Shown here one piece after another: positions 1-9,308 of a stretch of DNA of 64,000 bases; the stretch's first letter is position 1, and the number at the start of each line of letters is the position of its first letter. This stretch comes from Clostridium muellerianum (GTDB lineage Bacteria > Bacillota > Clostridia > Clostridiales > Clostridiaceae), in the NCBI RefSeq assembly GCF_012926525.1, contig NZ_JABBNI010000015.1, positions 39,159 to 103,158 of the forward strand. Reading direction: 5' to 3'. Below the pieces are notes generated by a model. The model was given only the letters and a program-made list of their open reading frames with translations, ran no database searches and was not told where the DNA came from. Position numbers and translations under genes: made by a program.

Positions 1-1731
1 AGTATCATGGTTTACTTTTAGTGGGGTATAATTTAAGCCTTCAAAATTATTGCCATATTTAGTTGAATTATCTTTAAGAACAGTATCAGGATTAACGCCT
101 GCAGTTCTTGCATGATTTCTTATAACTTTCATCATATAAGGTTTATTTATTTCAAATTTTTTAAAAGTACCAACTTCTTTAGCCATTAAAGAAGATATAT
201 AATATGAATAACCTGTAAGAATTCCTATTAATGAAGCTGCTAGATTTCTAGCTTCATCAGAATCATATGGATAGCCAATTACCATAAAAAGCGATGCTAT
301 ATTGGATACACCAAGTCCTGTAGGTCTAAATAAATAGCTTTTTCTTGCAATATCCTCTGTAGGATATTGGCCCCAATGTATAGAAGCCTCAAGAATTAAT
401 TGAACTAAGCCAATTACATGAAGATATCCATCTATATCAAATTTGTGTTCAATGTTATTATAAAATCTATATATGTTTATAGAAGCTAGATTACAGGATG
501 AATCATCTAAAAAGGCATATTCACCACAAGGGTTTGTGGAATTAATTTTATTATAAGGAGCATTTAAAATACCATCCTCTCCAGCAGGGCAAGTATGCCA
601 GGCATTAAAAGTATCACTAAATTGAGGAGCAGGATCAGCACACTGCCAGGCTGAAGAATTAAAAGCCTCCCAAATGTCAGATACATTAATAATTTTATCT
701 AGTTTAGAATCAACTCTACCTTCTAGTTTTATAGTTTCTTCAGGTTTATTATTTAAATTATCAACCTTGTTCATAAAATAATCTGAAAATCTAACAGAAT
801 TATTGCTGTTTTGGCCAGAAACCGTTTCATAAGCTTCTCCATCAATATCCATGTCATATCCCATTTTTCCAAGAGCTCTTACTTTATTTTCTTCTTTAGC
901 TTTCCAGGTTATGAAATCCATAATTTCAGGATGATCTACATCTAAACATACCATCTTAGCAGCTCTTCTTGTTGTGCCACCGGATTTTATAGCACCAGCA
1001 TTCCTATCTAAGCCTTTTAAAAAGCTCATTAATCCAGATGAAAAACCACCACCAGAAAGTTTTTCGTCTTTTGCTCTTATAGAAGAAAAGTTAGTGCCTG
1101 TTCCAGAACCTCCCTTAAAAAGTTTTGTCTCTGTAACATATTGCTCAGATATAGAGTGTGGACCTAAAAGTTGATCTTCTATAGACAATATGAAACAAGC
1201 TGATGCTTGAGTTCTAGTATAATTGTCAGGAGACTTAATCACCTTCTCTTTATTCTCATCAAAATAGTAAAGACCTTGGTTACTTCCTTTTATATCATAA
1301 GAATGAGCAAGTCCTGTGTTAAACCATTGAGGGGAATTAGGTGCATACATTTGATTTAACAAAGCGTAAACACTTTCATCATAAAATATAGAAGCCTCTT
1401 CTTCAGTTTTTATAATGCCTTCGTTTTTTAAAGCTTCACACCAAAAGTTAACCATCCTATGAGCTACAGCTTTCATACTATTTTCACAGCCACTTTCGCT
1501 TGGAACACCTGCTTTTCTAAAATATTTAGAGGCTATAATATCACAAGCAGTCTGGGAATATTGCTCAGGAAATTCAACATCCTTCATGTCAACTAATACT
1601 TTACTACTTTTATGGTCTTTAAAAAAAACATCTGTTTTTTTCCACTTAAATAAGTCGTATACAGTTTTATCTGTATTGCTTGTTAGTTCCTTTGTGTAAT
1701 ATCTTTTAAATAAATCTTTTATGGATTTCAA
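1..1731 (-). CDS. nrdJ: Adenosylcobalamin-dependent (class II) ribonucleotide reductase, 5' part
   Basis: This gene runs off the left edge; 577 codons from the N-terminus are present. It encodes the cytoplasmic B12-dependent reductase that makes deoxyribonucleotides without oxygen. The visible protein has the glycine-rich segment GGSGTGTNFS near residue 205 and the active-site motif NPCGE at about residues 400-404, whose Asn, Cys and Glu are the reductase catalytic residues. The family is usually 750 residues or more, so the C-terminal part lies outside the window. The start is TTG at 1731, chosen because AAGGAGG lies nine bases upstream and no in-frame ATG fits. Two NrdR-like boxes precede it. 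Family assignment is firm; the exact subclass is inferred. Confidence 0.93.
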   Translation of the reverse strand, partial: MKSIKDLFKRYYTKELTSNTDKTVYDLFKWKKTDVFFKDHKSSKVLVDMKDVEFPEQYSQTACDIIASKYFRKAGVPSESGCENSMKAVAHRMVNFWCEALKNEGIIKTEEEASIFYDESVYALLNQMYAPNSPQWFNTGLAHSYDIKGSNQGLYYFDENKEKVIKSPDNYTRTQASACFILSIEDQLLGPHSISEQYVTETKLFKGGSGTGTNFSSIRAKDEKLSGGGFSSGLMSFLKGLDRNAGAIKSGGTTRRAAKMVCLDVDHPEIMDFITWKAKEENKVRALGKMGYDMDIDGEAYETVSGQNSNNSVRFSDYFMNKVDNLNNKPEETIKLEGRVDSKLDKIINVSDIWEAFNSSAWQCADPAPQFSDTFNAWHTCPAGEDGILNAPYNKINSTNPCGEYAFLDDSSCNLASINIYRFYNNIEHKFDIDGYLHVIGLVQLILEASIHWGQYPTEDIARKSYLFRPTGLGVSNIASLFMVIGYPYDSDEARNLAASLIGILTGYSYYISSLMAKEVGTFKKFEINKPYMMKVIRNHARTAGVNPDTVLKDNSTKYGNNFEGLNYTPLKVNHDT

Positions 1732-1766
1732 AATAAATATCCTCCTTGTAATATAAAACTATGTTA

Positions 1767-1811
1767 TACTATATGTAGTATAGTATCCAAAATATAATAC
1801 TATATGTAGTA
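1767..1811 (-). promoter_or_regulatory. Tandem NrdR boxes upstream of nrdJ
   Basis: The 14-base sequence TACTATATGTAGTA occurs twice without change, at 1767-1780 and 1798-1811, exactly 31 bp apart, which is about three helical turns. Paired, near-palindromic boxes with this core and phasing are the signature of the ATP/dATP-sensing repressor NrdR in front of ribonucleotide reductase genes. They lie 36 bp and more upstream of the nrdJ start and probably overlap its promoter. The nrdR gene itself is not in the window. Confidence 0.82.
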
Positions 1812-1974
1812 ACATGTTTATTATAATGGATAACAGTGTTAAATTCAACAATAAATATTATTAAATATTTGTTATTTTTAAAGAACTAATAATGCAGTAA
1901 TTAATTTTAATAGAGTATCTAATTTTATATAAGAATTAGTAAATTATACATTTCATCATTTAAAAAGTTTAATT

Positions 1975-2166
1975 TTGAATATTAACAAAGTTGACAATAG
2001 TAAGCAAGAAGTTATAAACTCTATTCAAAGTATAAGTGCTATTTCAGAAGAAGCAGCAGAGGCTGCAGAAGAAATATCTGCTATAATACAAGAATATACA
2101 GTAAGTATGGCTCATATTCAGGAAACAGCTAAAAATCTCACTGATGTAGTAGATAAATTGGAGTAG
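1975..2166 (+). pseudogene. Remnant of a methyl-accepting chemotaxis protein C-terminus
   Basis: A 63-codon open frame encodes the tail of a chemoreceptor signalling domain. It carries the helical pattern VINSIQSISAISEEAAEAAEE followed by a QEYTVSMAHIQETAKNL-type end, which in intact receptors follows several hundred residues of sensor, HAMP and coiled-coil sequence. None of those parts is visible upstream. The only start is a TTG with no Shine-Dalgarno sequence, so this is best read as a decayed fragment and not a functional small gene. The flanking stretches 1812-1974 and 2167-2288 contain nothing else I can recognise. Confidence 0.7.
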
Positions 2167-2288
2167 AGTATAAATAAATTTAAAATGTAATAAATAATAT
2201 AGTAAACCTTTAAGAGTAGCAGCAAAATATTTATATATATTAAAATACCAATGATAAATTTATATATTATAAGAGAGGTGATAAACTT

Positions 2289-2789
2289 ATGATAATTAAA
2301 TATAAAAATATAAATCCTAAAATAGATGAAAATGCTTTTATGGCGCACAGTGCGGATATTATAGGAAAAGTTACTTTAGAAAAGGATGTTAGTATTTGGT
2401 TTGGGGCTGTACTTAGAGGAGATTGCAATTCTATATACATAGGTAAAGGCAGTAATATTCAGGATAATTGTACTGTGCATGTTGGACATGATAGTTCTGT
2501 AGAAGTAGGGGAATATGTAACTGTTGGTCACAATGCTGTTATACATGGATGCAAAATTAATGACTATTGTTTAATTGGTATGGGATCAACTATTATGAAT
2601 GATGCAGAAATAGGCACTGGAACTATTATAGGTGCAGGAAGTTTAGTAACTGAAGGAAAAAAGATACCTTCTGGAGTTTTGTGTATGGGATCACCTGCTA
2701 GGGTTGTACGAGAGCTTACAGAAAAAGAAAGAGAATATATCATAAATTCAGCACATAGTTATATAGAAGAATCAAGAGATTATAAATAG
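2289..2789 (+). CDS. Gamma-carbonic anhydrase-like left-handed beta-helix protein
   Basis: This 166-residue protein belongs to the YrdA/PaaY/CaiE-like group of gamma-class carbonic anhydrase homologues. Hexapeptide repeats of a left-handed beta-helix fill residues 10-135, and the metal-ligand histidines appear in CTVHVGHD and VGHNAVIHG. Members form trimers with zinc or iron at the subunit interfaces. Many have unproven activity, so CO2 hydration is possible but not assured. The start is an ATG with AGAGAGGTG upstream. It is monocistronic, between the chemoreceptor remnant and a strong terminator. Length matches the family. Confidence 0.85.
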   Translation: MIIKYKNINPKIDENAFMAHSADIIGKVTLEKDVSIWFGAVLRGDCNSIYIGKGSNIQDNCTVHVGHDSSVEVGEYVTVGHNAVIHGCKINDYCLIGMGSTIMNDAEIGTGTIIGAGSLVTEGKKIPSGVLCMGSPARVVRELTEKEREYIINSAHSYIEESRDYK

Positions 2790-2792
2790 TGG

Positions 2793-2826
2793 AGTGTAGG
2801 CTTTAAAAGGCCTACGCTTTTTTTGA
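2793..2826 (+). terminator. Rho-independent terminator of the gamma-CA gene
   Basis: The stem GTAGGC/GCCTAC with loop TTTAAAAG begins a few bases after the stop codon and is followed by GC and a run of eight T. It directly abuts the left arm of the GAGGACA repeat element. Confidence 0.88.
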
Positions 2827-3060
2827 GAGGACAACTGACAGAGGACAGAGGACAGTGAAGGTTGATTTTTTGCTAACGCAAAAGAATCTTTAAATTTATA
2901 CAAACCAACAATCTTTCGCTTTAGCGAAACGAGGTATCAAAAATTTAATTTAAGATTTTTCGTAGCTCAGCGGAGAAAAATCATCCTTCACTGTCCTCTG
3001 TCAATTGTCCTCTGTCCTCTTAAAAGTATTGTGTCATAGTATTTCTAGTTAAGCCAAACT
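2825..3060. repeat. GAGGACA palindromic element, copy A
   Basis: This element begins with 8-bp-periodic GAGGACA units and ends with the complementary TGTCCTC units (about 2985-3020). Inside are small hairpins such as TTTTGCTAACGCAAAA and TTTCGCTTTAGCGAAA and the segment GATTTTTCGTAG...CGGAGAAAAAT. Three more copies are at 14054-14370, 20335-20675 and 58087-58460. Copy A lacks the CTCAACTTTCGCA outer end on its left, where it abuts the terminator. On its right it keeps the TTAAGCCAAA-type flank also seen in copy B. It carries no coding sequence of its own. Confidence 0.85.
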
Positions 3061-3221
3061 TTAGTAATGAATAGGATAATAAATCCAAATATAGTAAAGG
3101 CTATTGCAAAAATAGGCACTAAAACTTCAAACATAGCGATAGTTATTGCAGCTATATCTTTAAATTCCAATTTAGGTTTTTGGTACAATTGGTTTTCATC
3201 ACTATTTTTATTATTTTTCAT
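3045..3221 (-). CDS. Small single-span membrane protein at the end of the opp operon
   Basis: This 58-residue ORF starts 25 bp after the oppF stop codon, with AAAAGGAG upstream of its ATG, so it is probably co-transcribed as the last gene of the oligopeptide transporter operon. The first 22 residues are hydrophilic (MKNNKNSDENQLYQKPK). Residues 23-53 form one long hydrophobic stretch (IAAITIAMFEVLVPIFAIAF onward), so an inner-membrane location with one or two spans is expected. The last codons (KVWLN) fall in the right flank of repeat copy A, suggesting the element supplied or altered the C-terminus. I do not recognise a family and infer only a small membrane protein. Confidence 0.6.
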   Translation of the reverse strand: MKNNKNSDENQLYQKPKLEFKDIAAITIAMFEVLVPIFAIAFTIFGFIILFITKVWLN

Positions 3222-3246
3222 AAAGATGCAACTCCTTTTGTGTGTT

Positions 3247-4212
3247 TTATGTCAGATGACAACTTACAAAATGGCCGCCACCTACATCTTTATACTGAGG
3301 TACCTCAGTACTACATTGTTCTTTAGCATATGGACACCTTGTATGAAATTTACATCCTGAAGGAGGATTAGCTGGACTAGGTATATCACCTTTAAGTATA
3401 ATTCTATTTCTTTTAAATGTAGGATCTGGCACTGGTGCTGCAGATAATAAAGCTTTTGTATATGGATGAAGAGGATTTTTGAAAAGCTCATTTTTTTCTG
3501 CAAGTTCTACCAGGGAACCAAGATACATGACACCTATTCTATGGCTTATATGTTGAACAACACTTAAATCATGAGATATAAATAAATAGGAAAAGCCTCT
3601 TTTTTCTTGCAAATCAGTAAGAAGGTTTATTATTTGTGCCTGTATTGATACGTCAAGTGCTGATACTGGTTCATCTGCCACAATAAACTTAGGATTAAGA
3701 ATAAGAGACCTTGCAATTCCTATCCTTTGTCTTTGTCCTCCAGAAAACTCATGAGGATATCTTTTTATATGATATGGTGCTAATCCGCATATTTTCAAAG
3801 TTTCTGATACTTTATCTTTTAGGTCGGATTTAGAACAAAGTTTATGGTCTAAAAGAGATTCTCCTACAATTTCTCCTACAGTCATTCTAGGATTTAAGGA
3901 GCTGTAAGGATCTTGAAATATTATTTGCATATCGGTTCGCAGTTTTCTTATTTCATTTTTATTTAACTTATAGATGTCTTTGCCATCAAAAGTTACTTGG
4001 CCAGCAGTTTTTTCTAGTAGCCTTAATAAAGTTCTTCCTGTTGTTGATTTTCCACAACCAGACTCTCCAACAAGACCTAAGGTTTCACCCTGTTTAACTT
4101 CAAAGGATACATCATCGACTGCTTTAACTTGCCCAACCACTTTTTGAAAAACTCCACCTGTTATTGGAAAGTATTTTTTTAGGTGTTCAACTTTTAATAT
4201 GCAATCTTTCAT
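3247..4212 (-). CDS. oppF: Oligopeptide ABC transporter ATP-binding protein OppF
   Basis: This is the second ATPase of a peptide importer, acting on the inner face of the membrane with OppD. It is 321 residues long. It shows Walker [13 protein letters not shown] near residue 50, the signature [15 protein letters not shown], Walker [13 protein letters not shown], and an H-loop in [10 protein letters not shown]. The C-terminal oligopeptide-transporter extension has the cysteine pattern [14 protein letters not shown]. Its ATG overlaps the oppD stop by four bases, indicating translational coupling. Choice of oligopeptide over dipeptide (Dpp) or nickel substrates is inferred from the operon and is not proven. 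Confidence 0.93.
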   Translation of the reverse strand: MKDCILKVEHLKKYFPITGGVFQKVVGQVKAVDDVSFEVKQGETLGLVGESGCGKSTTGRTLLRLLEKTAGQVTFDGKDIYKLNKNEIRKLRTDMQIIFQDPYSSLNPRMTVGEIVGESLLDHKLCSKSDLKDKVSETLKICGLAPYHIKRYPHEFSGGQRQRIGIARSLILNPKFIVADEPVSALDVSIQAQIINLLTDLQEKRGFSYLFISHDLSVVQHISHRIGVMYLGSLVELAEKNELFKNPLHPYTKALLSAAPVPDPTFKRNRIILKGDIPSPANPPSGCKFHTRCPYAKEQCSTEVPQYKDVGGGHFVSCHLT

Positions 4213-5198
4213 TTAGTTACCTCCTTATAATTCCAACAAGCAATTTTATGTCCAGGTTCTACTTCTACAAGAGCAGGTTGAGATTGTACACATTTATCAG
4301 TACATTTACTGCATCTTGGATTAAAATAACATCCTGTTGGCATATTTAGAGGATTTGGCACTTGCCCAGGTATAGAATACAATCTATCAGATTCTTTATA
4401 TATAGCAGGTTTTGAGTTAAGAAGTCCAATAGTATATGGATGCAGTGGATTTTTATATAGTTCTAATACTGAGGTTTCTTCTACAATTTTTCCAGCATAC
4501 ATAACTACTATATAATCAGCCATTTCAGCTACAACTCCAAGATCATGGGTAATAAGCATTATAGATGTTTTTAACTTTTTTTTAAGTTCTCTCATAAGAT
4601 CAAGTATTTGTGCTTGAATGGTAACATCTAATGCAGTGGTAGGTTCATCAGCTATAAGTAATTTAGGATTACAGGAAACTGCCATGGCTATCATAGCTCT
4701 TTGTCTCATTCCACCACTTAATTCATGAGGATAGGAATCCACTATTTCGTCCGCTCTTGGTATTCCTACTAATTTAAGGGATTCAATACTTTGTTTTCTA
4801 GCTTCTTTCTCGTCCACATTTCTATGAAGTATTATAGCCTCGCTTATTTGTTCACCTACAGTAAAAACAGGATTTAAGGAGGTCATTGGTTCTTGAAATA
4901 TTACGGATATTTGATTACCTCTTATTTTCATCATTTCTTCATCGGGTAACTTTATTACATCTTTCCCATCAAAATAAATTTCTCCACCTATGATTTTTCC
5001 AGGTGGGTTAGGAATTAATCGCATAATTGACATAGCTGTAATACTTTTTCCACATCCGGATTCGCCAACTACAGCTAAGGTTTCTCCTTCTTTTATTTTA
5101 AAACTAACATCATCTACAGCTTTTACTAACCCGTCTTCAGTATTAAAATAAGTTTTTAGGTTTTTAACTTCTAATAAGTCTTTTGTCACTTTGAACAC
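4209..5198 (-). CDS. oppD: Oligopeptide ABC transporter ATP-binding protein OppD
   Basis: This 329-residue ATPase energises peptide uptake as a partner of OppF. Walker A (GESGCGKS) lies near residue 45, the signature [12 protein letters not shown] near 160, and Walker [13 protein letters not shown] follows. The C-terminal extension has [14 protein letters not shown], the cysteine cluster described in structures of this ATPase class as a possible iron-sulfur site. It follows oppC by three bases, and AGGAGGTG precedes the start. All catalytic elements are intact. Confidence 0.94.
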   Translation of the reverse strand: MFKVTKDLLEVKNLKTYFNTEDGLVKAVDDVSFKIKEGETLAVVGESGCGKSITAMSIMRLIPNPPGKIIGGEIYFDGKDVIKLPDEEMMKIRGNQISVIFQEPMTSLNPVFTVGEQISEAIILHRNVDEKEARKQSIESLKLVGIPRADEIVDSYPHELSGGMRQRAMIAMAVSCNPKLLIADEPTTALDVTIQAQILDLMRELKKKLKTSIMLITHDLGVVAEMADYIVVMYAGKIVEETSVLELYKNPLHPYTIGLLNSKPAIYKESDRLYSIPGQVPNPLNMPTGCYFNPRCSKCTDKCVQSQPALVEVEPGHKIACWNYKEVTK

Positions 5199-5201
5199 CT
5201 C

Positions 5202-6113
5202 CTACTTCTTTAATTTTGGATCTATGGCGTCTCTTAATCCGTCACCCAAAAGATTTATTGCTACAACTGTTAAAAGTATACACACTCCAGGTGGAATCCA
5301 GTTCCATGGCTGATATTGAAGTACATACATATTTTGAACTGATTGAATTAGAGTTCCCCAGGATGGTGTAGGTGGTGTTACTCCAAGTCCTAAAAAGCTT
5401 AGAGTGGATTCTGTAAGAATAGCACCTCCAATTCCTAAGGTGGCTGTAACTATAATAGAAGCAAGGGTATTTGGAAGTAAATGTCTAAGTATTTTTCTTG
5501 AATCTTTTAATCCTAGTGCTTCTGCTGCCTGCATGAATTCTTGTTCCCTTAAGGAAAGAATTTGAGCTCTAACTAAACGGCAAAGTCCTGGCCAACTTAA
5601 AGCACCTATAATAAACATAACTACAAACATTTTATTTTCAGGTCTTACCTTTAAATCTGACATAAGTGCTCCAAGAGCCATTAATATAGGTAAGAAAGGA
5701 ATACATAAAAATATATCAACTATTCTCATTATTATTGAATCTATTAATCCACCGTAAAATCCAGCTATTGCGCCTAGAATACTTCCTAAAACGATTTCAA
5801 CTATTACAGCGAAAAAACCAACAGCAAGAGAGATTCTGCCTGCATACATTAACCTTGCAAAACTATCTCTTCCAACTTCGTCTGTACCAAGCCAATGATG
5901 TATTGAAGGCGCAGCAGATATATTGACTAAATCTAAAGTATCCATTTTGTAAGGGGATATATAAGGACCTACTATAGCAAATAATAGCATAAATACTAAT
6001 ATACCCAGGCCAACAATTGCTAATTTATTTTTCTTCAATCTATTCCAAACAATTCTAGTGGGACTTAATATTTTTTCTTCTTTAATTTTGTTTGTATTAA
6101 GTTTTGCTTCCAT
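5202..6113 (-). CDS. oppC: Oligopeptide ABC transporter permease OppC
   Basis: This is one of the two transmembrane subunits of the peptide importer, 303 residues. After a cytoplasmic N-terminus there is a first membrane span at about residues 30-52, a periplasm-facing loop typical of OppC/DppC (YISPYKMDTLDL), and then five further spans. The ATPase-contact (EAA-type) loop is AEALGLKDSRKILRHLLPN around residue 200. The start ATG is preceded by AGGAGGAGG. The oppB stop is 12 bp upstream. Confidence 0.93.
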   Translation of the reverse strand: MEAKLNTNKIKEEKILSPTRIVWNRLKKNKLAIVGLGILVFMLLFAIVGPYISPYKMDTLDLVNISAAPSIHHWLGTDEVGRDSFARLMYAGRISLAVGFFAVIVEIVLGSILGAIAGFYGGLIDSIIMRIVDIFLCIPFLPILMALGALMSDLKVRPENKMFVVMFIIGALSWPGLCRLVRAQILSLREQEFMQAAEALGLKDSRKILRHLLPNTLASIIVTATLGIGGAILTESTLSFLGLGVTPPTPSWGTLIQSVQNMYVLQYQPWNWIPPGVCILLTVVAINLLGDGLRDAIDPKLKK

Positions 6114-6125
6114 AATAACCTCCTC

Positions 6126-7085
6126 CTATTTTAATCTAATTCTTGGATCAACTACTGCGTATGCTACATCTGCAATTAAGTTTCCAAGTAGAGTTAAAAT
6201 TGCAAGCAACATCGCGATAGCCATAAGTAGTGGATAATCTCTAGCATTTGTAGCTATAACCTGAACAGGTCCGATTCCAGGCCAACTGAATATTTGTTCT
6301 GTAACTATAGCACCAGAAAAAAGTCCAGGTAACCAAAATCCAAGAAGAGTTATTACAGGAATTAGAGCATTTTTTAAGGCATGTTTGTATATTACAACCT
6401 TTTCTCTTAGTCCCTTTGCTCTAGCAGTTCTAATATAATCTTGTCTTATAACTTCTAACATGCTGGATCGCATGTATCTCATTATGCCTGCTACGCTTGC
6501 AAGGGTTAATACAACAAAAGGTAAAAACATATGGTACATACAATCACAAAGTTTAGATAGTCCAGTAGCAGTACTTCCCGGAGCAGACATTCCGGACACT
6601 GGGAATATGCTTAAATCTACTGCAAACCATTTAATTAATAGTAAACCAAAGAAAAATGTTGGTATGGATATACCTATAAGGGCAAATATGGTAAAAAAGG
6701 AATCGAAAAAGGAATATTGTTTTGTTGCAGATATAACTCCTATCGGAATAGCAATTAAAATAGTAGTTATTGAAGAAATTAATCCTAGGTAAAAAGAATT
6801 CCATATAAAATCACCTATTACTTTTGATACAGGCTGTTTATAAAAATAAGATTCACCTAAGTCACCATGAACTATTCCCTTTACCCAATAACCGTATTGT
6901 ACAATTTTAGGTTTATCTAAATGTAGTTTATGTCTAAGCTCTGTTCTTTGCTCAGCGGTAGCATGTGGATTAAGTGAAGTTATTGCATCACCAGGAGCTA
7001 ATGTAAGTATAAAAAATATAAGCAAAGATACACCTATAAGCACTGGTATCATTTGCAGTAATCTTCTAATTATATATTGTCTCAT
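6126..7085 (-). CDS. oppB: Oligopeptide ABC transporter permease OppB
   Basis: This is the other transmembrane subunit of the importer, 319 residues. It begins with the family hallmark MRQYIIRRLLQMIPVLIGVS, a first membrane helix, and continues with five more. The EAA-type coupling loop TARAKGLREKVVIYKHALKN lies around residue 225. A good AAGGAGG precedes the ATG. A 143-bp spacer holding a perfect 11-bp hairpin separates it from oppA. This arrangement usually lets the binding protein be made in excess over the membrane parts. Confidence 0.93.
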   Translation of the reverse strand: MRQYIIRRLLQMIPVLIGVSLLIFFILTLAPGDAITSLNPHATAEQRTELRHKLHLDKPKIVQYGYWVKGIVHGDLGESYFYKQPVSKVIGDFIWNSFYLGLISSITTILIAIPIGVISATKQYSFFDSFFTIFALIGISIPTFFFGLLLIKWFAVDLSIFPVSGMSAPGSTATGLSKLCDCMYHMFLPFVVLTLASVAGIMRYMRSSMLEVIRQDYIRTARAKGLREKVVIYKHALKNALIPVITLLGFWLPGLFSGAIVTEQIFSWPGIGPVQVIATNARDYPLLMAIAMLLAILTLLGNLIADVAYAVVDPRIRLK

Positions 7086-7183
7086 TTTATTCCTCCTTAT
7101 TTTATGTTTTAAACAAATAATTACTTATAATAATAGATAAACTTAGACCAAAAAGTAGGTTGTCCTAAATTTAAAAGTTTTTC

Positions 7184-7214
7184 AGTCATGCTCAAGTATT
7201 TCATGAGCATGACT
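7184..7214 (-). terminator. Attenuating or mRNA-stabilising hairpin between oppA and oppB
   Basis: A perfect 11-bp stem (AGTCATGCTCA / TGAGCATGACT) with a nine-base loop lies shortly after the oppA stop. On the transcribed minus strand it is followed by GAAAAACTTTT, only a weak T tract. It is therefore more likely a partial terminator or a 3'-end-protecting hairpin that favours oppA message over oppBCDF than a full stop. Confidence 0.65.
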
Positions 7215-7228
7215 AAATTACTCAATAA

Positions 7229-8947
7229 TTATTTTAATTCTACCTTGTATATATCATATGTCCAGTCACGGAATGGAGATATCTTCATGCCTTCTACTCT
7301 TGAGCTTACTCCCCAAAGGTATTTAGTTTGATCCAAGAATATATATGGAAGTTCTTCATTTATAAGTTTAGCCCATTTATTATATATTTCTTTTCTTTTA
7401 GCCTTATCTGTTACTTTAAGTCCTTCCTCTAAAAGTTTATCACTATCAGCATTGCGGAAAGACATATTGTTTGATCCACCAGGTACATCCTGTGAACTGT
7501 GGAATATCTGAGTAGAATCAGGATCTATTACAAGACTCCATGACATGTTATAAATTTCATACTGTCTCTTATCAGCTTTATCAAGCACACTATTAAAGTC
7601 CATTGATTGGGGAATTAGTTCTACACCAATTTTTTTCCAGCTGTCTTTTGCTATAGATATTAGAGAGTCTTCATATTTACTGCCAGTGTAAGTTAACCAG
7701 TTTATTGTAAATTTCTTGCCATCTTTATATCTATAGCCATCAGAGCTATTTAGCTTCCAGCCTGCTTCATCCAGCATTTTTCCAGCTTTATCTGGATCAT
7801 ATTTATATTGATTTACATCTTCACTATAAGCCCATTGGTTTGGTGAAAATGGCTGATTACATACGCTGGCATAACCCTTGTAATAAGAATCTACAAAACC
7901 TTGTCTATTTAGTCCATAGGTTAAAGCCTGACGAACTTTTTTATCCTGGAATCTTGGGTCTTTTAAATTAAATGCCATATATCCATAACCATTGTCTGTA
8001 TAGAACTGCTTATTTATAAAGCCTGCTCCATCTAACATAGATATGTTTTCAGGCTTAGCTGGAATTAAATTTACATCAACTCCACCTGTGGTTATCTCTT
8101 GAATCATAGTAGAAGCATCTGTTTTTTTCATTATTATATTCTTTATTTTTGCAGGACCTCTCCAGTAAGAAGGATTACTTTCAAAATCTACTTCCTGTCC
8201 TGGTTTAAACTTTTTCATGATATAAGGACCAGAACCCATTGGTTTTTGATCTAAAGATTTAAGTCTTTGGAAATTTCCTTTTTCAAAGCCATAATATTTT
8301 TTTGATAGTATTGTTATTCCGCCTAAGTCCCATAGAGCACTAGCTTTTGGACTACTTAATGTAATTTCTATAGTATAAGGGTCAACTACCTTAATTCCTT
8401 CAACTGTTTTAGCATCACCTTTGTTGTACTCTTTATATCCTTTTATGTGATTTGCTTGATTAGATATTTGTCCGTCATAATTAGGATCACATAGTGCAGT
8501 ATAAGTAAATGCCACATCTTCTGCTGTTAAAGGTGTACCATCACTAAACTTTACATCTTTTTTTAAGTGAAATGTATATTTTGTCCCATCTGATGATATT
8601 TCCCATTTTTCAGCCACAGTTGGAACTGGATTTCCTTGTTCATCATTTGATATTAAAGTATCAAATACAAGTTCATAGGCATATTGGTCATACAAAGATT
8701 GAGCTGTTAAGGCATTCATGTTTCCCTTTGGCGCATCATTGCTTCCAACAATAAGAGTATCCTTTCTGTTTTTAGCATTTTGAGGTACTTTTGATGGGTC
8801 TTTTGCCTTTACAATTTCAGTGGCAGAATTTTTTAAGTCTTGCTTTTTAGTAGGTGTTGCTGCAGTATTATTACTTCCACATGCAGTTGCCGCAAATGAT
8901 AACGTTACTAGCAAACATATTGAAGCAAAGATTTTTTTCTTTTTCAT
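7229..8947 (-). CDS. oppA: Oligopeptide-binding lipoprotein OppA
   Basis: This is the extracellular solute-binding protein of the importer, family 5 (SBP_bac_5), 572 residues. A lipoprotein signal peptide (MKKKKIFASICLLVTLSFAA) ends at the lipobox ATAC, so Cys23 would be lipidated. The mature part starts with a Ser/Asn/Thr-rich linker and then the binding fold, including DLIVGS-like and KWEISSDGTKYTFHLKKDVK segments and the FSDGTPLTAEDV motif typical of the family. It is the first gene of the operon. Peptide specificity cannot be read from the sequence. Confidence 0.93.
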   Translation of the reverse strand: MKKKKIFASICLLVTLSFAATACGSNNTAATPTKKQDLKNSATEIVKAKDPSKVPQNAKNRKDTLIVGSNDAPKGNMNALTAQSLYDQYAYELVFDTLISNDEQGNPVPTVAEKWEISSDGTKYTFHLKKDVKFSDGTPLTAEDVAFTYTALCDPNYDGQISNQANHIKGYKEYNKGDAKTVEGIKVVDPYTIEITLSSPKASALWDLGGITILSKKYYGFEKGNFQRLKSLDQKPMGSGPYIMKKFKPGQEVDFESNPSYWRGPAKIKNIIMKKTDASTMIQEITTGGVDVNLIPAKPENISMLDGAGFINKQFYTDNGYGYMAFNLKDPRFQDKKVRQALTYGLNRQGFVDSYYKGYASVCNQPFSPNQWAYSEDVNQYKYDPDKAGKMLDEAGWKLNSSDGYRYKDGKKFTINWLTYTGSKYEDSLISIAKDSWKKIGVELIPQSMDFNSVLDKADKRQYEIYNMSWSLVIDPDSTQIFHSSQDVPGGSNNMSFRNADSDKLLEEGLKVTDKAKRKEIYNKWAKLINEELPYIFLDQTKYLWGVSSRVEGMKISPFRDWTYDIYKVELK

Positions 8948-8991
8948 TGATTTTCCCCCTTTTATAATTTGATTGTTTGTATAGGTATTAT

Positions 8992-9049
8992 CTCAACTTT
9001 CACATATACAAAATTTTGAATTAATATTTTTAAACTGCGGAAGTTGAGT
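8992..9049. repeat. Minimal 58-bp element with CTCAACTTT...AAGTTGAG ends
   Basis: CTCAACTTTCACATATAC on the left and AAACTGCGGAAGTTGAG on the right face each other across only about 25 bp. The same ends bound the much longer elements at 14054-14370, 20335-20675, 58087-58460 and 62170-62577, which carry inner modules. This copy therefore looks like an empty version of the outer element, or the site into which inner modules insert. The rest of the 8948-9308 gap is AT-rich, apart from a promoter near 9209-9238. Confidence 0.6.
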
Positions 9050-9208
9050 TATTGTTTAATAAGTTTTAATTTTTGCCTACACTAATATTATGTGTGTATC
9101 TATTTTTGTAGTATATTATCATAATATTCATGCAATATACGATATTATGCCAATACATATATTTTTTTTCAGTGTATATAAACTAATAATTTATTAAAAA
9201 ACAAAGTA

Positions 9209-9238
9209 TTGTAAAGAATAAAGTAAAAGAACTATAAT
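9209..9238 (+). promoter_or_regulatory. Sigma-A-type promoter for the ADP-ribosylglycohydrolase gene
   Basis: TTGTAA at 9209-9214 and TATAAT at 9233-9238 are separated by 18 bp, about 70 bp upstream of the start codon at 9309. This is read by eye in AT-rich DNA, so confidence is moderate. Confidence 0.5.
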
Positions 9239-9308
9239 AAAATTTAAAGAATGGATAAATAATAATTGTTTCTTTTATATATTTTAAGAATCAAAAGGGG
9301 GGATATTT

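Noticed and set aside
2825..3022. GAGGACA units considered as a CRISPR or tandem array
   Set aside because: Units are 8 bp, arranged as inverted arms around a hairpin core, with no 28-37 bp repeats or unique spacers, and no cas genes are nearby.
3067..3360. Plus-strand ORF of 97 codons overlapping the end of oppF
   Set aside because: It is antisense to oppF and the small membrane ORF, which have better start sites and a coherent operon.
9130..9165. Possible sigma-54 promoter upstream of oppA (minus strand TTGGCATAAT...TTGCAT)
   Set aside because: The GG-to-GC spacing is about 16 instead of 10 bases, which does not work for sigma-54.
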